The translations under genes were made by a program, and so were the position numbers. DNA of 64,000 nt from Marisa cornuarietis (Eukaryota; Mollusca; Gastropoda; Architaenioglossa; Ampullariidae), in assembly GCA_004794655.1 (NCBI GenBank), contig SMMW01000001.1, positions 8,877,501 to 8,941,500 on the forward strand. Reading direction: 5' to 3'. The notes beneath the pieces were generated by a model. That model saw only the letters and a program-made list of their open reading frames with translations. It made no database searches and was not told where the DNA came from. Positions 54,420 through 64,000 of the stretch are shown here, piece after piece; the stretch's first letter is position 1, and the number at the start of each line of letters is the position of its first letter.

Positions 54420-56250
54420 ATTTTTTCAACACTTTTTATGTCGGACGTTTCAGTATGAATTAAAAACATTTCGTTAGTGAGAAAGCTGAATAACATTTCC
54501 TCCCTTAACCCACTCAGGTAACGATGAAGAATGTGTTTTAGAAAGTGAAAGCCATTGGTTAGACGACAGGGGGAAAACCATTAACTTACAATTCTTTCAC
54601 CGCATAAAGAACTACATCCCAGTGGCCTCTGCTTTTAATAATTATGAATGTCGGTAAAAAATTAAAAAAAACCCGAATAATCGAGTGGTAAGAGCACTCT
54701 CGTCAGTCCGAACCGAAAAGCGCGCTGGTTCGATACCCGTGTGGCGTGGCAAATGTCCCTCAGTCGACCACAGATCAATAAAGTCGACTCATGTCGGGAA
54801 TGGGTTCTTGACTTCCTAAAGGTTTGGGAAAGGTAAGACTGCAAAGGATAGGAGGCTATCACCACCCTCACAATTAGCTACCCCTGTGATAAGAAAGATC
54901 TTGAATACCTCAATCCGCAAAGATCTGACAAAAAGGTTAGCGTACGACCTTTGCATAAAACATCACATCGACATTTGCTTTATGGTGCTGATGCAAATGG
55001 GATTTAGCAGTAAAATCTTTAAAATAAAGAAACGGCTGAATCGTTTTTAAATATTTATAATCGTTTTAATACTATCAGACTATCAGAGGTTAAGATATTT
55101 CTAAACTGAATAAAACTTCTCTTTACATATTTGTCAAAGTGTATTCTTGGCTTCTGTAGCAGACATGCTGATAGCTTGGTGTCAATGGTGTTGACAGTCT
55201 GGTTGCATCAGCTTGTAACTGTCAGTTAGTAAACACAGTCACAGGGGCTGACCTCTAGAGCTGCCTTCTAGCGCCGCTTACTGCGATCAGTACACATCGT
55301 GCGTCGTCATCAGCAACGTCATCGTCACACTCTTCCTTTCCTCGCCCTCACCGTTATTGTCTTCAGTGCCAGTCACAAGCAACAGAAGCAGAGTAGGCAT
55401 CAAAGTTACCGCTACTCTTTCTGCTGTAGTTGTTCCCCTTTTAACTTCCTTTCTCTATTTCCTCTCCCTTTCTCTCAGTTCTCTTTCCTCCTTGTCTGTT
55501 CCTTCTTACCGTCTTTGTTTCGCCTCTTTCTTGTTATTCCTTCTTCCTCATTTCTTCGTCTCCCCAGTGTCTTCTTATTTTTGATAGTGAGTGAGGACAG
55601 TGTTCACCCAGACTGCGTTTCAAAGATGTCGTGTCCATAATTCTTCTCCAACCATAATTGTAATTTTGAGAACATGGCAACACTCACAGTTAGTGGGCGT
55701 TTACATCTAACGTTTTACAGCGATAACAGGTCGTCTGGTGAATAATAGCTTCGACTAGTAGTTGAGGGCTGGGCATTAGACAAGACCACACCAATAATGT
55801 AGATATTATTATTTTTATTATTATTATTATTATACTGATGACCGATAAAAGATAACTGATAAAGACAAATAGAGAAAAGGCAAAGAAAAATCGGGTAACA
55901 AGGACTGAGGGTATAGTGGTTCTGCAGAGGAAGACAAGTAGGGAAAGGTGAAGATGAACTAGCAGTGTGTGGACTGATGTTAGGACTAATGCTCAAGGAA
56001 CAGGTTGTATTGGGTTCACGTTTAAAGGATTCAATTGTGGGAAGGTGGCGAATAGGGAAGAGAAGAGAATTCTATTTTGTGCACAGTAACTAAACTCCGG
56101 TGACCGTATCTTGTTGTTCTGGTGACAGGAATAGTTAGAATACTGTCATCAGACGAAAGCGGAGTTGTCTGGCTGGAATGTACGGAAAGAGAAGTTTAGG
56201 GAAATAGTCTTGATAGGAGCCTGCAAAAAAGTTAAAGGACAACAGGAGTG
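54420..56250. repeat. Segmental duplication, right copy
   Basis: Partner of 43920-45900, in direct orientation. Confidence 0.85.
54665..55020 (+). mobile_element. tRNA-derived SINE candidate, copy 2
   Basis: This has the A-box gagtggtaagagcac and the B-box ggttcgatacc, followed by a body shared with 44165-44530. It has a better A box than copy 1. Confidence 0.55.
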
Positions 56251-56260
56251 TAACATTTTT
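55800..56260 (-). mobile_element. 5'-truncated L2/CR1-type LINE, paralogous copy
   Basis: This aligns with 45400-45780 (for example the stretch around aaggactgagg and the region ttgttgttctggtgacag). It has lost the 'tagcgcat' segment, and the left end is an (ATT)n run at 55806-55833. Its frame is broken. Confidence 0.65.
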
Positions 56261-57345
56261 TGATTGGGTTAAGTTCATTTTAAAATAATAATTTCCAAAA
56301 TATGAGTATATAATTATGCTTAATTTTAAAGATATAAACCTTCAAACATCGGCATTCTCACCAGCCAGTAGCAAGGCAGAAGAAAATTACTACAATGTAC
56401 TGGAGAATTCTTTTACCCGCAAGTAGTATTTGCAACAACGTGTTCAGTAAATCTTCAAGTCAAATGAAGAAACAACTCTTAGGTTGTCTTCAAAACACGA
56501 TTCTTTTGCACAGTAAAGGAAATGGCTGATCTTGGAATACTCCCCTACAGATTAACTTTATTTAGAAGCTTCGACTGAAGTTTATAAAAAGGCCCGAACC
56601 CAATTCACTCAAGAGCCAGGTAAGTATATCTTTCTCCAGAGCGAAATGTAATGGGCAACAATCACGGACATTGCAGTCTACGTTGTATTATTGATTCTCT
56701 GTTAATTAGTGGGCGCGTTTGAGTTAAGTTTTCCAGGTGTATTATTGCTAATAAAATATAAACACATTTCAATGTGCGTTTTTTTAAAAGATAAACTCTT
56801 CTTAGATAAACTCTTGTAATTTTTCCAGCATTTTTATTTTATAGTTGCAACTGACTGCGGTAAGAATTTTTTTATCATTAAAATAACATAATAATTTGAT
56901 GCATATATATCGATGTAAAAACTTCTTTCTTCTTTACTGCATGCAAAGTTTACTTTTTACTTACTCGCACGTGTTCCCGTTTAAGTTCCTTATATGTTTG
57001 TCACCCTCAATTACTTTTTTTTTATTTAGCTGTTTCGAACTCACACATCAGTGGTGCCCTCACACTGTCCGTTGTTTTGTGCATTATGCTGGATAAAGAT
57101 ACGACTGATGATGATGTGTTTGTGACTGTCACACGATGTTACTTGTAGACTAGACGGTGTAGAAACCGTCGATGTTGTATATCTGGTGCTTGATGTTTGT
57201 TTAAGGGATTTACTCGCAGTCAGTTTTAACAGCTCTTGCTTTTGTACAGTTGGCACTGCTGAAGGAAGAAAGTTTTACTGAAAAGTCCAAGACTTGCTTG
57301 TACTGTTTAAGTAGCTGGATAGATAACAATCGATTAATAATAATA
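56260..57345. other. No recognised gene
   Basis: AT-rich sequence between two LINE insertions. Short open frames lack any feature I recognise. A short (TAA)n and tagcgcat piece at 57335-57365 is the 3' tip of an L2-type LINE. Confidence 0.5.
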
Positions 57346-57365
57346 ATGACTTGGATAGCGCATTT

Positions 57366-59430
57366 GTAGTGGAAGTTAAGAACAGGTTCCAGGCACTAGG
57401 GGACCAACAGGAGATGAACTTAGAGGACTTCAATCGAGTCTTACAGGAAACAGGAGAGAAAATACTGGGCTTCCAACGAAAAAAGAAAGAACAGTGGATC
57501 AGAGAAGAGACATGGAAAAAGATAGAAGAGAGAAAGTCAACCAAGCAGAAAATCAACAACACCAGATCTGAACGTCTGAAGGAAAAACACAGACAAAGAT
57601 ATACAGAAATAAACAAAGAGGTAAAGAGGATGATCAAAACCGACAAAAGCGACTACATAGAGAAACTGGCAGATGAAGCAGAAGAAGCAGCACGAAAAAA
57701 TGACCTGAAGACACTGGATAAAATCAATAAACAGCTTAACAACAGGTTCAAAAACAATGAGGTACCAGTGAAAGACATGAACGGAAATGTTGTCCAGGGA
57801 GAGGCAGAAAAACTACAGCGCTGGAGGGAACATTTTGAGTCGGTTCTGAACAGGCCAGACCCCCCTCAGCTTGCAGACATCCAGCCAGCAGATACAGACC
57901 TTGACATCTGCACAGACCCGCCAAGCCTGGAAGAAGTGACAGCAGCAATCAAGGCAATGAAAAGCGGCAAAGCACCAGGGGCAGATGGAATAACAGCAGA
58001 GATGTTGAAAGCAGATGTGAATGTGACAGCTCCCATGTTGACTGAAATCTTCAGGCAAGTTTGGGAATCAGGACAAATCCCCGATGCATGGAAGACGGCT
58101 CATCTTCAAGTTACCCAAGAAAGGAGATCTTGGAGACTGTAATAACTGGAGGGGTATAACACTTCTTTCCATCACCAGCAAGGTCTTCAGCAAGATTGTT
58201 TTGTCAAGACTGACAGCAACCGTTGAGAAAGACCTCCGGCCTCAGCAAGCAGGATTTCGCCCTGGGCGATCCTGCTATGAACTCATTTTCACTCTGCGTC
58301 AGATTCTGGAGCAGAGCAATGAGTGGAACGCACCGCTGTACATCAACTTCATCGACCTGGAGAAGGCTTTTGACAGCATCCACCGCGAGTCCTTATGGAA
58401 GATCCTGAGGCATTATGGAGTCCCTGCGAAACTTGTCCAGGTCGTTGCAATGCTGTACAGTGACTTCAAATCTCAGGTGGTCTGTGACACGGAGCTCACA
58501 GCCCCCTTCAACGTCAGTACTGGGGTAAAGCAGGGCTGCATTCTGTCGCCATTCCTCTTCATCCTGGCCATGGACTGGATCATGAAGAATTCCACCGATA
58601 GAGAGAGGAGAGGGATCAAATGGACCATGACTATGACAGCAACAACAATGCTGGAAGACTTGGACTTTGCCGATGACATTGCCCTGTTGTCACACCGCCA
58701 CCAAGACATGCAGGAGAAAACAAATGCCTTCTCAGAAACAGCTGGAAACCTTGGCTGGAAGGTCAGCGCAAAGAAAACAAAAAGTATGAGAGTGAACGCC
58801 AGAGTCCAAGAAAACATCAAACTAAATGGAGAGGAGATTGAGGAAGTTGACAGTTTTATCTATCTTGGGTCCAAGATGTCCAACACCGGGGATGCAGAGG
58901 TGGAGATTCGAGCCCGACTGGCAAAAGCCAGCCAGGCCTTCGCCTCACTCAGGAGCACATGGAAGGCAAAAAACATCAGCCAGAAGACCAAGCTCAGAAT
59001 CGTCGTCGAATGTGATCAGCACCCTCCTTTATGGATCGGAAACATGGAAGATGACCAAAAACATCGGTAACAGGCTTGACGTCTTCCACAACAGATGCCT
59101 CAGGCGCATACGTTTGGCCAAACACCATCAACAATGAAGAACTCCACCAAAGACTGAAACCTAGTCCATCACCACGCATGTTCAACGAAGGCGTTGGCGA
59201 TGGATTGGACATGTGCTTCGCCAGCAAACAGCAGACCTCTCCAGAATCGCCCTACGATGGACTCCAGACGGCCGAAGGAAACGAGGCCGCCCAAAGGAAA
59301 CCTGGAGAAGAACAGTGGAAAGGGAGATGAAAGGAAAGGGCTGGACATGGGGTCGCCTGGAGCGGGTTTCAGCCGATCGACATCAGTGGCGGGCTCTGGT
59401 TGAGGCCTTATGTGCAAATAGCACGAAGAG

Positions 59431-59504
<74 letters not shown>
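57366..59504 (+). mobile_element. 5'-truncated RTE-like LINE with 15-bp target duplication
   Basis: The plus strand encodes a reverse transcriptase with A-P-G-A-D-G-I, N-W-R-G-I-T-L-L, Q-A-G-F-R-P-G-R-S, Y-I-N-F-I-D-L-E-K-A-F-D, G-V-K-Q-G-C-I-L-S-P and D-F-A-D-D-I-A-L in order, then a C-terminal region. Frameshifts occur near 58100 and near 59010, and the last part is split over several frames. No endonuclease domain is present. The 3' tail is (ATTG)n at 59431-59504. The 15-bp direct repeat ttggatagcgcattt flanks it at 57351-57365 and 59505-59519. The target was the 3' end of an older L2/CR1-type LINE. Confidence 0.85.
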
Positions 59505-59512
<8 letters not shown>

Positions 59513-59739
59513 CGCATTTTTCCACACACAATAGAACTAAACAATGCGTTAGGATAGTTAGAAAATGTACGAAGGTATAATTATTGCATCTGTCCTTCCA
59601 GCTGCGACAGCCGCAAGTTAGCACCACTCTTCGGTTCCAAGTGCGGTGGATCAGACGGTTATAGCTCGTCTTCATCCCTCTGTGCATGCCACCTCTGCTA
59701 TGCAAGTACGTGTATTCCAGAGCATGCAGTGAATCCCGC

Positions 59740-60130
59740 AAGTTATTTGTGACCACTAGCTCTATGCACAAGATATATGTGACCAATAGCTCTATACACA
59801 AGATATATGTGACCAATAGCTCTATACACAAGATAGATGTGACCAATAGCTCTATACACAAGATAGATGTGACCAATAGCTCTATACACAAGATATATGT
59901 GACCAATAGCTCTATACACAAGATAGATGTGACCAATAGCTCTATGCACAAGATACATGTGACCAATAGCTCTATACACAAGATATATGTGACCAATAGC
60001 TCTATACACAAGATAGATGTGACCAATAGGTCTATGCACAAGATATATGTGACCAATAGCTCTATACACAAGATATATGTGACCAATAGCTCTATACACA
60101 AGATAGATGTGACCAATAGCTCTATACACC
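59740..60130. repeat. 30-bp minisatellite, left part
   Basis: About 13 units of 30 bp with the core gtgaccaatagctctataca. The array is interrupted by the RTE-like LINE at 60130-61496 and resumes for about two units at 61497-61556. Confidence 0.95.
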
Positions 60131-61496
60131 AGTCACTAATCATTCCCCTCCCAAAGAAAGGAAACAGCAAACAGTGTCAGAACTACAGAACAATAAGCCT
60201 TATCAGTCACCCAAGCAAAGTCATGCTGAAGGTCATACAGAACCGCATCAGAACCACCGCAGAAGAGCTGCTAGCAGAAGAACAGGCTGGCTTCAGACCA
60301 CGTAGAAGCACAGTTGAGCAGATCTTCAACTGTCGTCTTCTTATAGAAAAGCATCTGCAGCATCAGCGGGACCTTTACCACAACTTCATTGACTTTAAGA
60401 AGGCATTTGACAGAGTCTGGCACGAGGGGCTATGGCATGTGATGCGGAAATTCAACATTGAAGAAGGGCTTGTCCAAGTCGTTGAAGCGTTGTATAACAG
60501 CTCAACGAGTACAGTTTTGCTTAACAACCAAATAGGAGCTTACTTTCGTACCACAGTAGGGGTACGTCAAGGATGTCCCCTATCACCCGTGTTGTTTAAT
60601 ATATTCTTGGAGAACATCATGCTTGAAGCTCTTCATGACCACCATACCTCCATTTCAATCGGTGGAAGACCAATCTGCAACCTACGCTTTGCAGATGATA
60701 TAGATCTGTTAGCAGGTACAAACAAGGAACTGCAAGACCTCACTAACAGACTGACAGACAGCTCAAACGCATATGGAATGGAGACAAGCACAAAAAAGAG
60801 CAAAGTTATGATCAATGGCAACGGCAAAGCAGAGATCTATATGAACGGGGTACAGCTCGAAGAGGTAAGCAGCTTCAAGTACTTGGGAGCCACTCTCTCC
60901 AAGGACGGCAGCTCCACGCAAGATATCCGCATCAGGATCGCAACAGCAACAGCAGCAATGGCTAGGCTAGATAGGATCTGGCATAGCCACAAGATAAGGT
61001 TCACTACCAAGTACAGGCTATACAAATCCCTGGTAGTGCCGATCCTGCTCTACGGATGCGACACGTGGACTCTACTCGCCGAAACAGAAAGGAGAATCCA
61101 GGCATTCGAGCACAAGTGTCTGAGGAGGCTGCTCCGGATCTCATACAAAGAACACAAAACCAACGACTTTGTAAGAAACAAGATTGCCACACTGGTAGGA
61201 CACCAGGAACCTCTACTATCAACAGTCAAGCGAAGTAAGCTGGTCTTCTTTGGCCATGTAACCCGGCACGACACCTTGTCGAAGACTATCCTTCAAGGCA
61301 CCTTGGAGGGTAGCCGACGCCGCGGTGGTCAGAGAAAGAACTGGCTTACGAACGTCAAAGACTGGACTGGTCGTCCTGTACAGGACCTGCTGACTATTGC
61401 CCAAAACAGGCAAGAGTGGCGGGCCCTATCAGCTGCCGCGTCTATCCATGTGCTCCCCCCAACGCCAGGTGCCAGGCAAGGGACGACTGACTGACT
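60130..61496 (+). mobile_element. 5'-truncated, otherwise intact RTE-like LINE inside a minisatellite
   Basis: An unbroken plus-strand frame of about 455 codons encodes RT motifs P-L-P-K-K-G, Q-A-G-F-R-P-R-R-S-T, F-I-D-F-K-K-A-F-D-R-V, G-V-R-Q-G-C-P-L-S-P and L-R-F-A-D-D-I-D-L, then the C-terminal region. It is the youngest-looking copy of the family also found at 946, 10090, 35950 and 42590. The left edge interrupts a 30-bp minisatellite and the right edge, after (GACT)n, resumes it. The shared atacac at both edges is a possible short target duplication. The frame runs in from the minisatellite, so the upstream codons are not part of the LINE. Confidence 0.85.
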
Positions 61497-61556
61497 GATA
61501 CACAAGATAGATGTGACCAATAGCTCTATACACAAGATATATGTGACCACTAGCTC
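61497..61556. repeat. 30-bp minisatellite, right part
   Basis: About two units of the same 30-bp repeat as 59740-60130, beyond the LINE. Confidence 0.93.
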
Positions 61557-61810
61557 CGGCAGATGGCTGGGAAGCAGAAATGCAGCATGTCACGGAAAGA
61601 GCCATAGCCCCTAATAAGCATGACTATCAACAGTTCATGGTGATTGACGAAGCTACAGTAATGTGGGAGAATACCCTCATGTTGTAACTGCTTGGTTAAT
61701 ACAACATTTTTCTGTACGTAAGAGAACTAATTTTTCTAGATCAATTCGTTTAACAGCCATCTGCAGTCCTGAGTCCTGAGCTTCATGCACTCTGGTTGTA
61801 TCTGTGTGAC

Positions 61811-62774
61811 TGTCAGGGATCGTGGATATAGCCCTGACTTGTTAAGACTGTGTAGTATGTTGAAAGCGAAAGTGTGTGAATGGAGTTAGCCCCCTTGTTT
61901 GTTTTGTGCAGCAAGGATAGTGGCCCTTGAATGTACGTTTGGAGTATGGTTTAGGACGCATGACGTAAAAGGGAGGAATGACGTCAGGTGTCGTCTGGAG
62001 ATCGGGAGAGAGAGGTCGTCTGCTGAGGAGTGTGTGAGAACGGGCGTTGAGAGAAGGTTGGAGAAAAAAGAAAAGGTGGTCTGCGTTTCGAATATTGCTG
62101 TGTTTGGAGAGTTTCCCCAGTTGTGTGTGTCTGCTGGTGGATTCTGATGATCGGAGTATTGCTGGTGTTTGAAGAGTTTCCCCAGTTGCTGTGTGTCTGC
62201 TGGAGGATTCTGTTATTGGGAGTAATTGTTGTGTGCTTTGGAGATTCGCAGTGCTGTGTAGATTCAAGGAGGAGTATTACAGGCAAGTTTATATCTGTGA
62301 GTGCGTGTGTTGTGACCTGACGTTGACAGTGTGTTTTGGTCATTTACTTTCTGAGAAACTGTTGGTGAACATTGGAAGAAAGTTCGACTAATAGAAAGGA
62401 GAGATGTTTAGCGACGATTGATTGGAAGGTTGAAGGGATATTCCAGCTTGATTATTGTCATATATTGATTCCTGCCTATTGTCATATATTGATCTCTGCT
62501 TGTTGTCATATTTTGACTAGAGATATTTATATTATTGAAAGGGTTATACGTAGACATTCATTAGTTGCGAGATATGTTGATGTAAAATTGTTTGGAATTT
62601 TTGAATTGTGAGGTTACCTTTAGATGACGAACACGACCCCCCGAAGAATTATAGAGATATAGGAACCCACGTACAGGTCTTTGTATTTTGTTGCGTGAAA
62701 GAGCACGTGAGGAACGCCGTGCGGACAGTGAGTGTTGTATGTGACCCGTCTGCACGTCCCGTGTGTTCCTGACA
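61811..62774. mobile_element. Solo LTR with 5-bp target duplication
   Basis: The segment begins tgtcagg and ends cctgaca, a perfect 7-bp inverted repeat with the TG...CA ends of an LTR. It is flanked on both sides by gtgac (61806-61810 and 62775-62779). The length is 964 bp. No internal retrotransposon sequence lies next to it, so it fits an LTR left by recombination between the two LTRs of an element. A cAMP-response-like tgacgtca occurs near 61979. The superfamily is not clear; 5-bp duplications fit Ty3, BEL or Copia types. The small frames inside are not recognised as genes. Confidence 0.8.
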
Positions 62775-62779
62775 GTGAC

Positions 62780-63430
62780 CTTTGCCTATTCCTGTATATA
62801 GCTGATAGACACAGGCCACACTGTCAAACTGCACGATGACCACTTCTGATGACGATGACTCATTGATGTTGAGAAAACCCTTCACCGTGTTTTCTGCCAG
62901 TGGTGGGAGGTGATGTCGTCAGGTTACTTGCTGGTGGAGAATCAGACAGCTGAGATTCGGAACAAGCACAATGCGTGGTTACTGATTTGTCTGACATAAC
63001 TTGTGTCTGTCTTTAGCCTCTTGTCCCTCTTGAATCTATGAACTTTACCAGCTACTTGTTTTAGCAAGTCGTCTGCCCCGGGGCCTGTGTTGGCTCTCAA
63101 CGGTGTGGAGTTCACATCTACAACTCGGACAGCCATTGTGTCGTCTGAAGGAGGCAGAATACATCGACAGAGACTCGGGTCGACGGTGCTGATATCGCCA
63201 GAAGACTGCTGGTATCGATGTAATCTCAAGCAGAGAAAAAAAATGCATCAAAATTTTAAGACTGTGTGATCTTCAAGATCTTCAGAAGAAGCCGTTAAGG
63301 CCTAAGGCAGACAAGACCGGCAGTCAACGGAAAATCCGTCAGTAGCAGAAGAAAACAAAAGTCAAACACTCCCGCACAGCAGTGACGCAACGAAAAAAAG
63401 CACCGGCCTACACAATGGGCACACAACAAA
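62780..63430. other. No recognised gene
   Basis: Sequence between the solo LTR and the possible THAP relic. Frames on both strands are short and unremarkable. Confidence 0.5.
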
Positions 63431-63832
63431 CTAATAAAAATACAAAAATTGCGCAGAGTCTCCTCCCTCAAGCCTGCTAAGCGAGGGTACGCCACTCCAC
63501 TTCTTGAGACGTTTTGAAGGAATTCTTGAGTGCGGTGTGGGGTCGAAGTTCGCACGTACGTTAAACAAAGCAGATACCCGATCTGTACATACAGATCTCT
63601 CAACAAAGTTTATCCACTGGCGTTTGTTGTCATTATCTTCAGGATTTCCTAAATAAGTACATATAACTCCATCTGAGTGTTGAAGAGAACACTCAGCAAC
63701 AGCACAATGCGTTCTGGTCTGTTTTCTTTTACCGAGGATTGCATCTTTTCTCTTCGAATTCAGCTTTTGCAAACGACGCTGTTTTAAGAAATACTTCCCT
63801 TTCGTCACTTCCTGTTTTCTCGACAAGTGCAC
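63431..63832 (-). pseudogene. Possible decayed THAP-type zinc finger
   Basis: A 133-codon frame with a basic N terminus followed by H-C-A-V-A-E-C-S, then D-N-K-R-Q-W about 28 residues on, then V-R-A-N-F-D-P, and finally K-R-L-K-K-W-S-G-V-P-S-L. The order matches a THAP domain: C-x-V-x-x-C-S, a conserved Trp, C-x-x-H-F-x-P and a terminal A-V-P box. At the second zinc pair, Arg and Asn stand where Cys and His are expected, so it probably does not bind zinc. A THAP domain can belong to P-element-like transposases or to host proteins. I could not test this by search. Confidence 0.4.
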
Positions 63833-64000
63833 GAGGTGGTTAAGATAAAAAACATTTATCTAATATTTCTCGTGCCTCTTTGTCATAAAATACCACCGGA
63901 ATTTGTTTTTGTGATACTTAATCCTCTATTTCCAGCGATTTTCGCTGAGCAGTTGCGTTTTCCTTTAAAACACATTTCCGACAGTTTGTATTAAATGTGA

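Noticed and set aside
59686..61494. 602-codon frame as one protein
   Set aside because: The first 150 or so codons are minisatellite and the rest is a truncated LINE; the joint is an insertion edge.
61899..62391. Overlapping short frames near 62 kb as genes
   Set aside because: They lie inside the solo LTR and show no recognised domain.

Overview
This window looks like nuclear DNA of a mollusc, most likely a gastropod. Coding exons are short and split by GT-AG introns, and most of the rest is non-LTR retrotransposon debris, tRNA-derived SINEs, microsatellites (TG, TATC/GATA) and minisatellites. The only host gene family I can establish is a set of rhodopsin-like seven-transmembrane receptors resembling the candidate chemosensory receptors described in sea hares and other gastropods. 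Both the organism and the chemosensory role are inferences from family resemblance; I could run no search.

Five paralogous receptor genes lie head to tail on the minus strand: A (2494-5180), B (12161-15086), C (26822-28518), D (35178-38311) and E (46487-48455). I could place every splice site. All five share one structure: coding exon 1 of 165 bp, exon 2 of 253 bp, exon 3 of 247 bp, and a last exon of 472-487 bp, with intron phases 0, 1 and 2. Predicted proteins are 378-383 residues and all five reading frames are open. A relic of a sixth last exon lies at about 841-945. A, B and C are close paralogues, D is intermediate and E is most divergent. Exon 3 is nevertheless almost identical in DNA across all five, including silent sites, which suggests gene conversion or a second constraint on that exon.

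Genes B and C sit in large duplicated blocks (roughly 6.7-20.7 kb and 24.2-30.4 kb). Because the blocks align, later insertions can be read as filled and empty sites: a 3.6 kb L2/CR1-type LINE upstream of B (15573-19203; empty site about 29371-29382), a 0.35 kb truncated copy of the same LINE 14 bp upstream of the C start codon (28533-28886; empty site about 15098), a Tx1/L1-like fragment in B intron 2, and RTE debris at 10.09-11.66 kb. Smaller duplications pair 43.9-45.9 kb with 54.4-56.2 kb, and 48.7-49.07 kb with 50.54-50.88 kb.

The right part (49-64 kb) has no receptor genes. It holds a CR1-type LINE 3' end, minisatellites, an RTE-like LINE with a 15-bp target duplication (57366-59504), a second RTE-like insertion inside a 30-bp minisatellite (60130-61496), a 964-bp solo LTR with a 5-bp target duplication (61811-62774), and a possible decayed THAP-type zinc finger (63431-63832). 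Two Tigger/pogo-like DNA elements lie at 31176-32070 (with a transposase C-terminal remnant) and 46046-46396 (a short non-autonomous copy just downstream of gene E). A 33-bp minisatellite of about 36 units (32870-34065) forms long open frames that are probably not coding.
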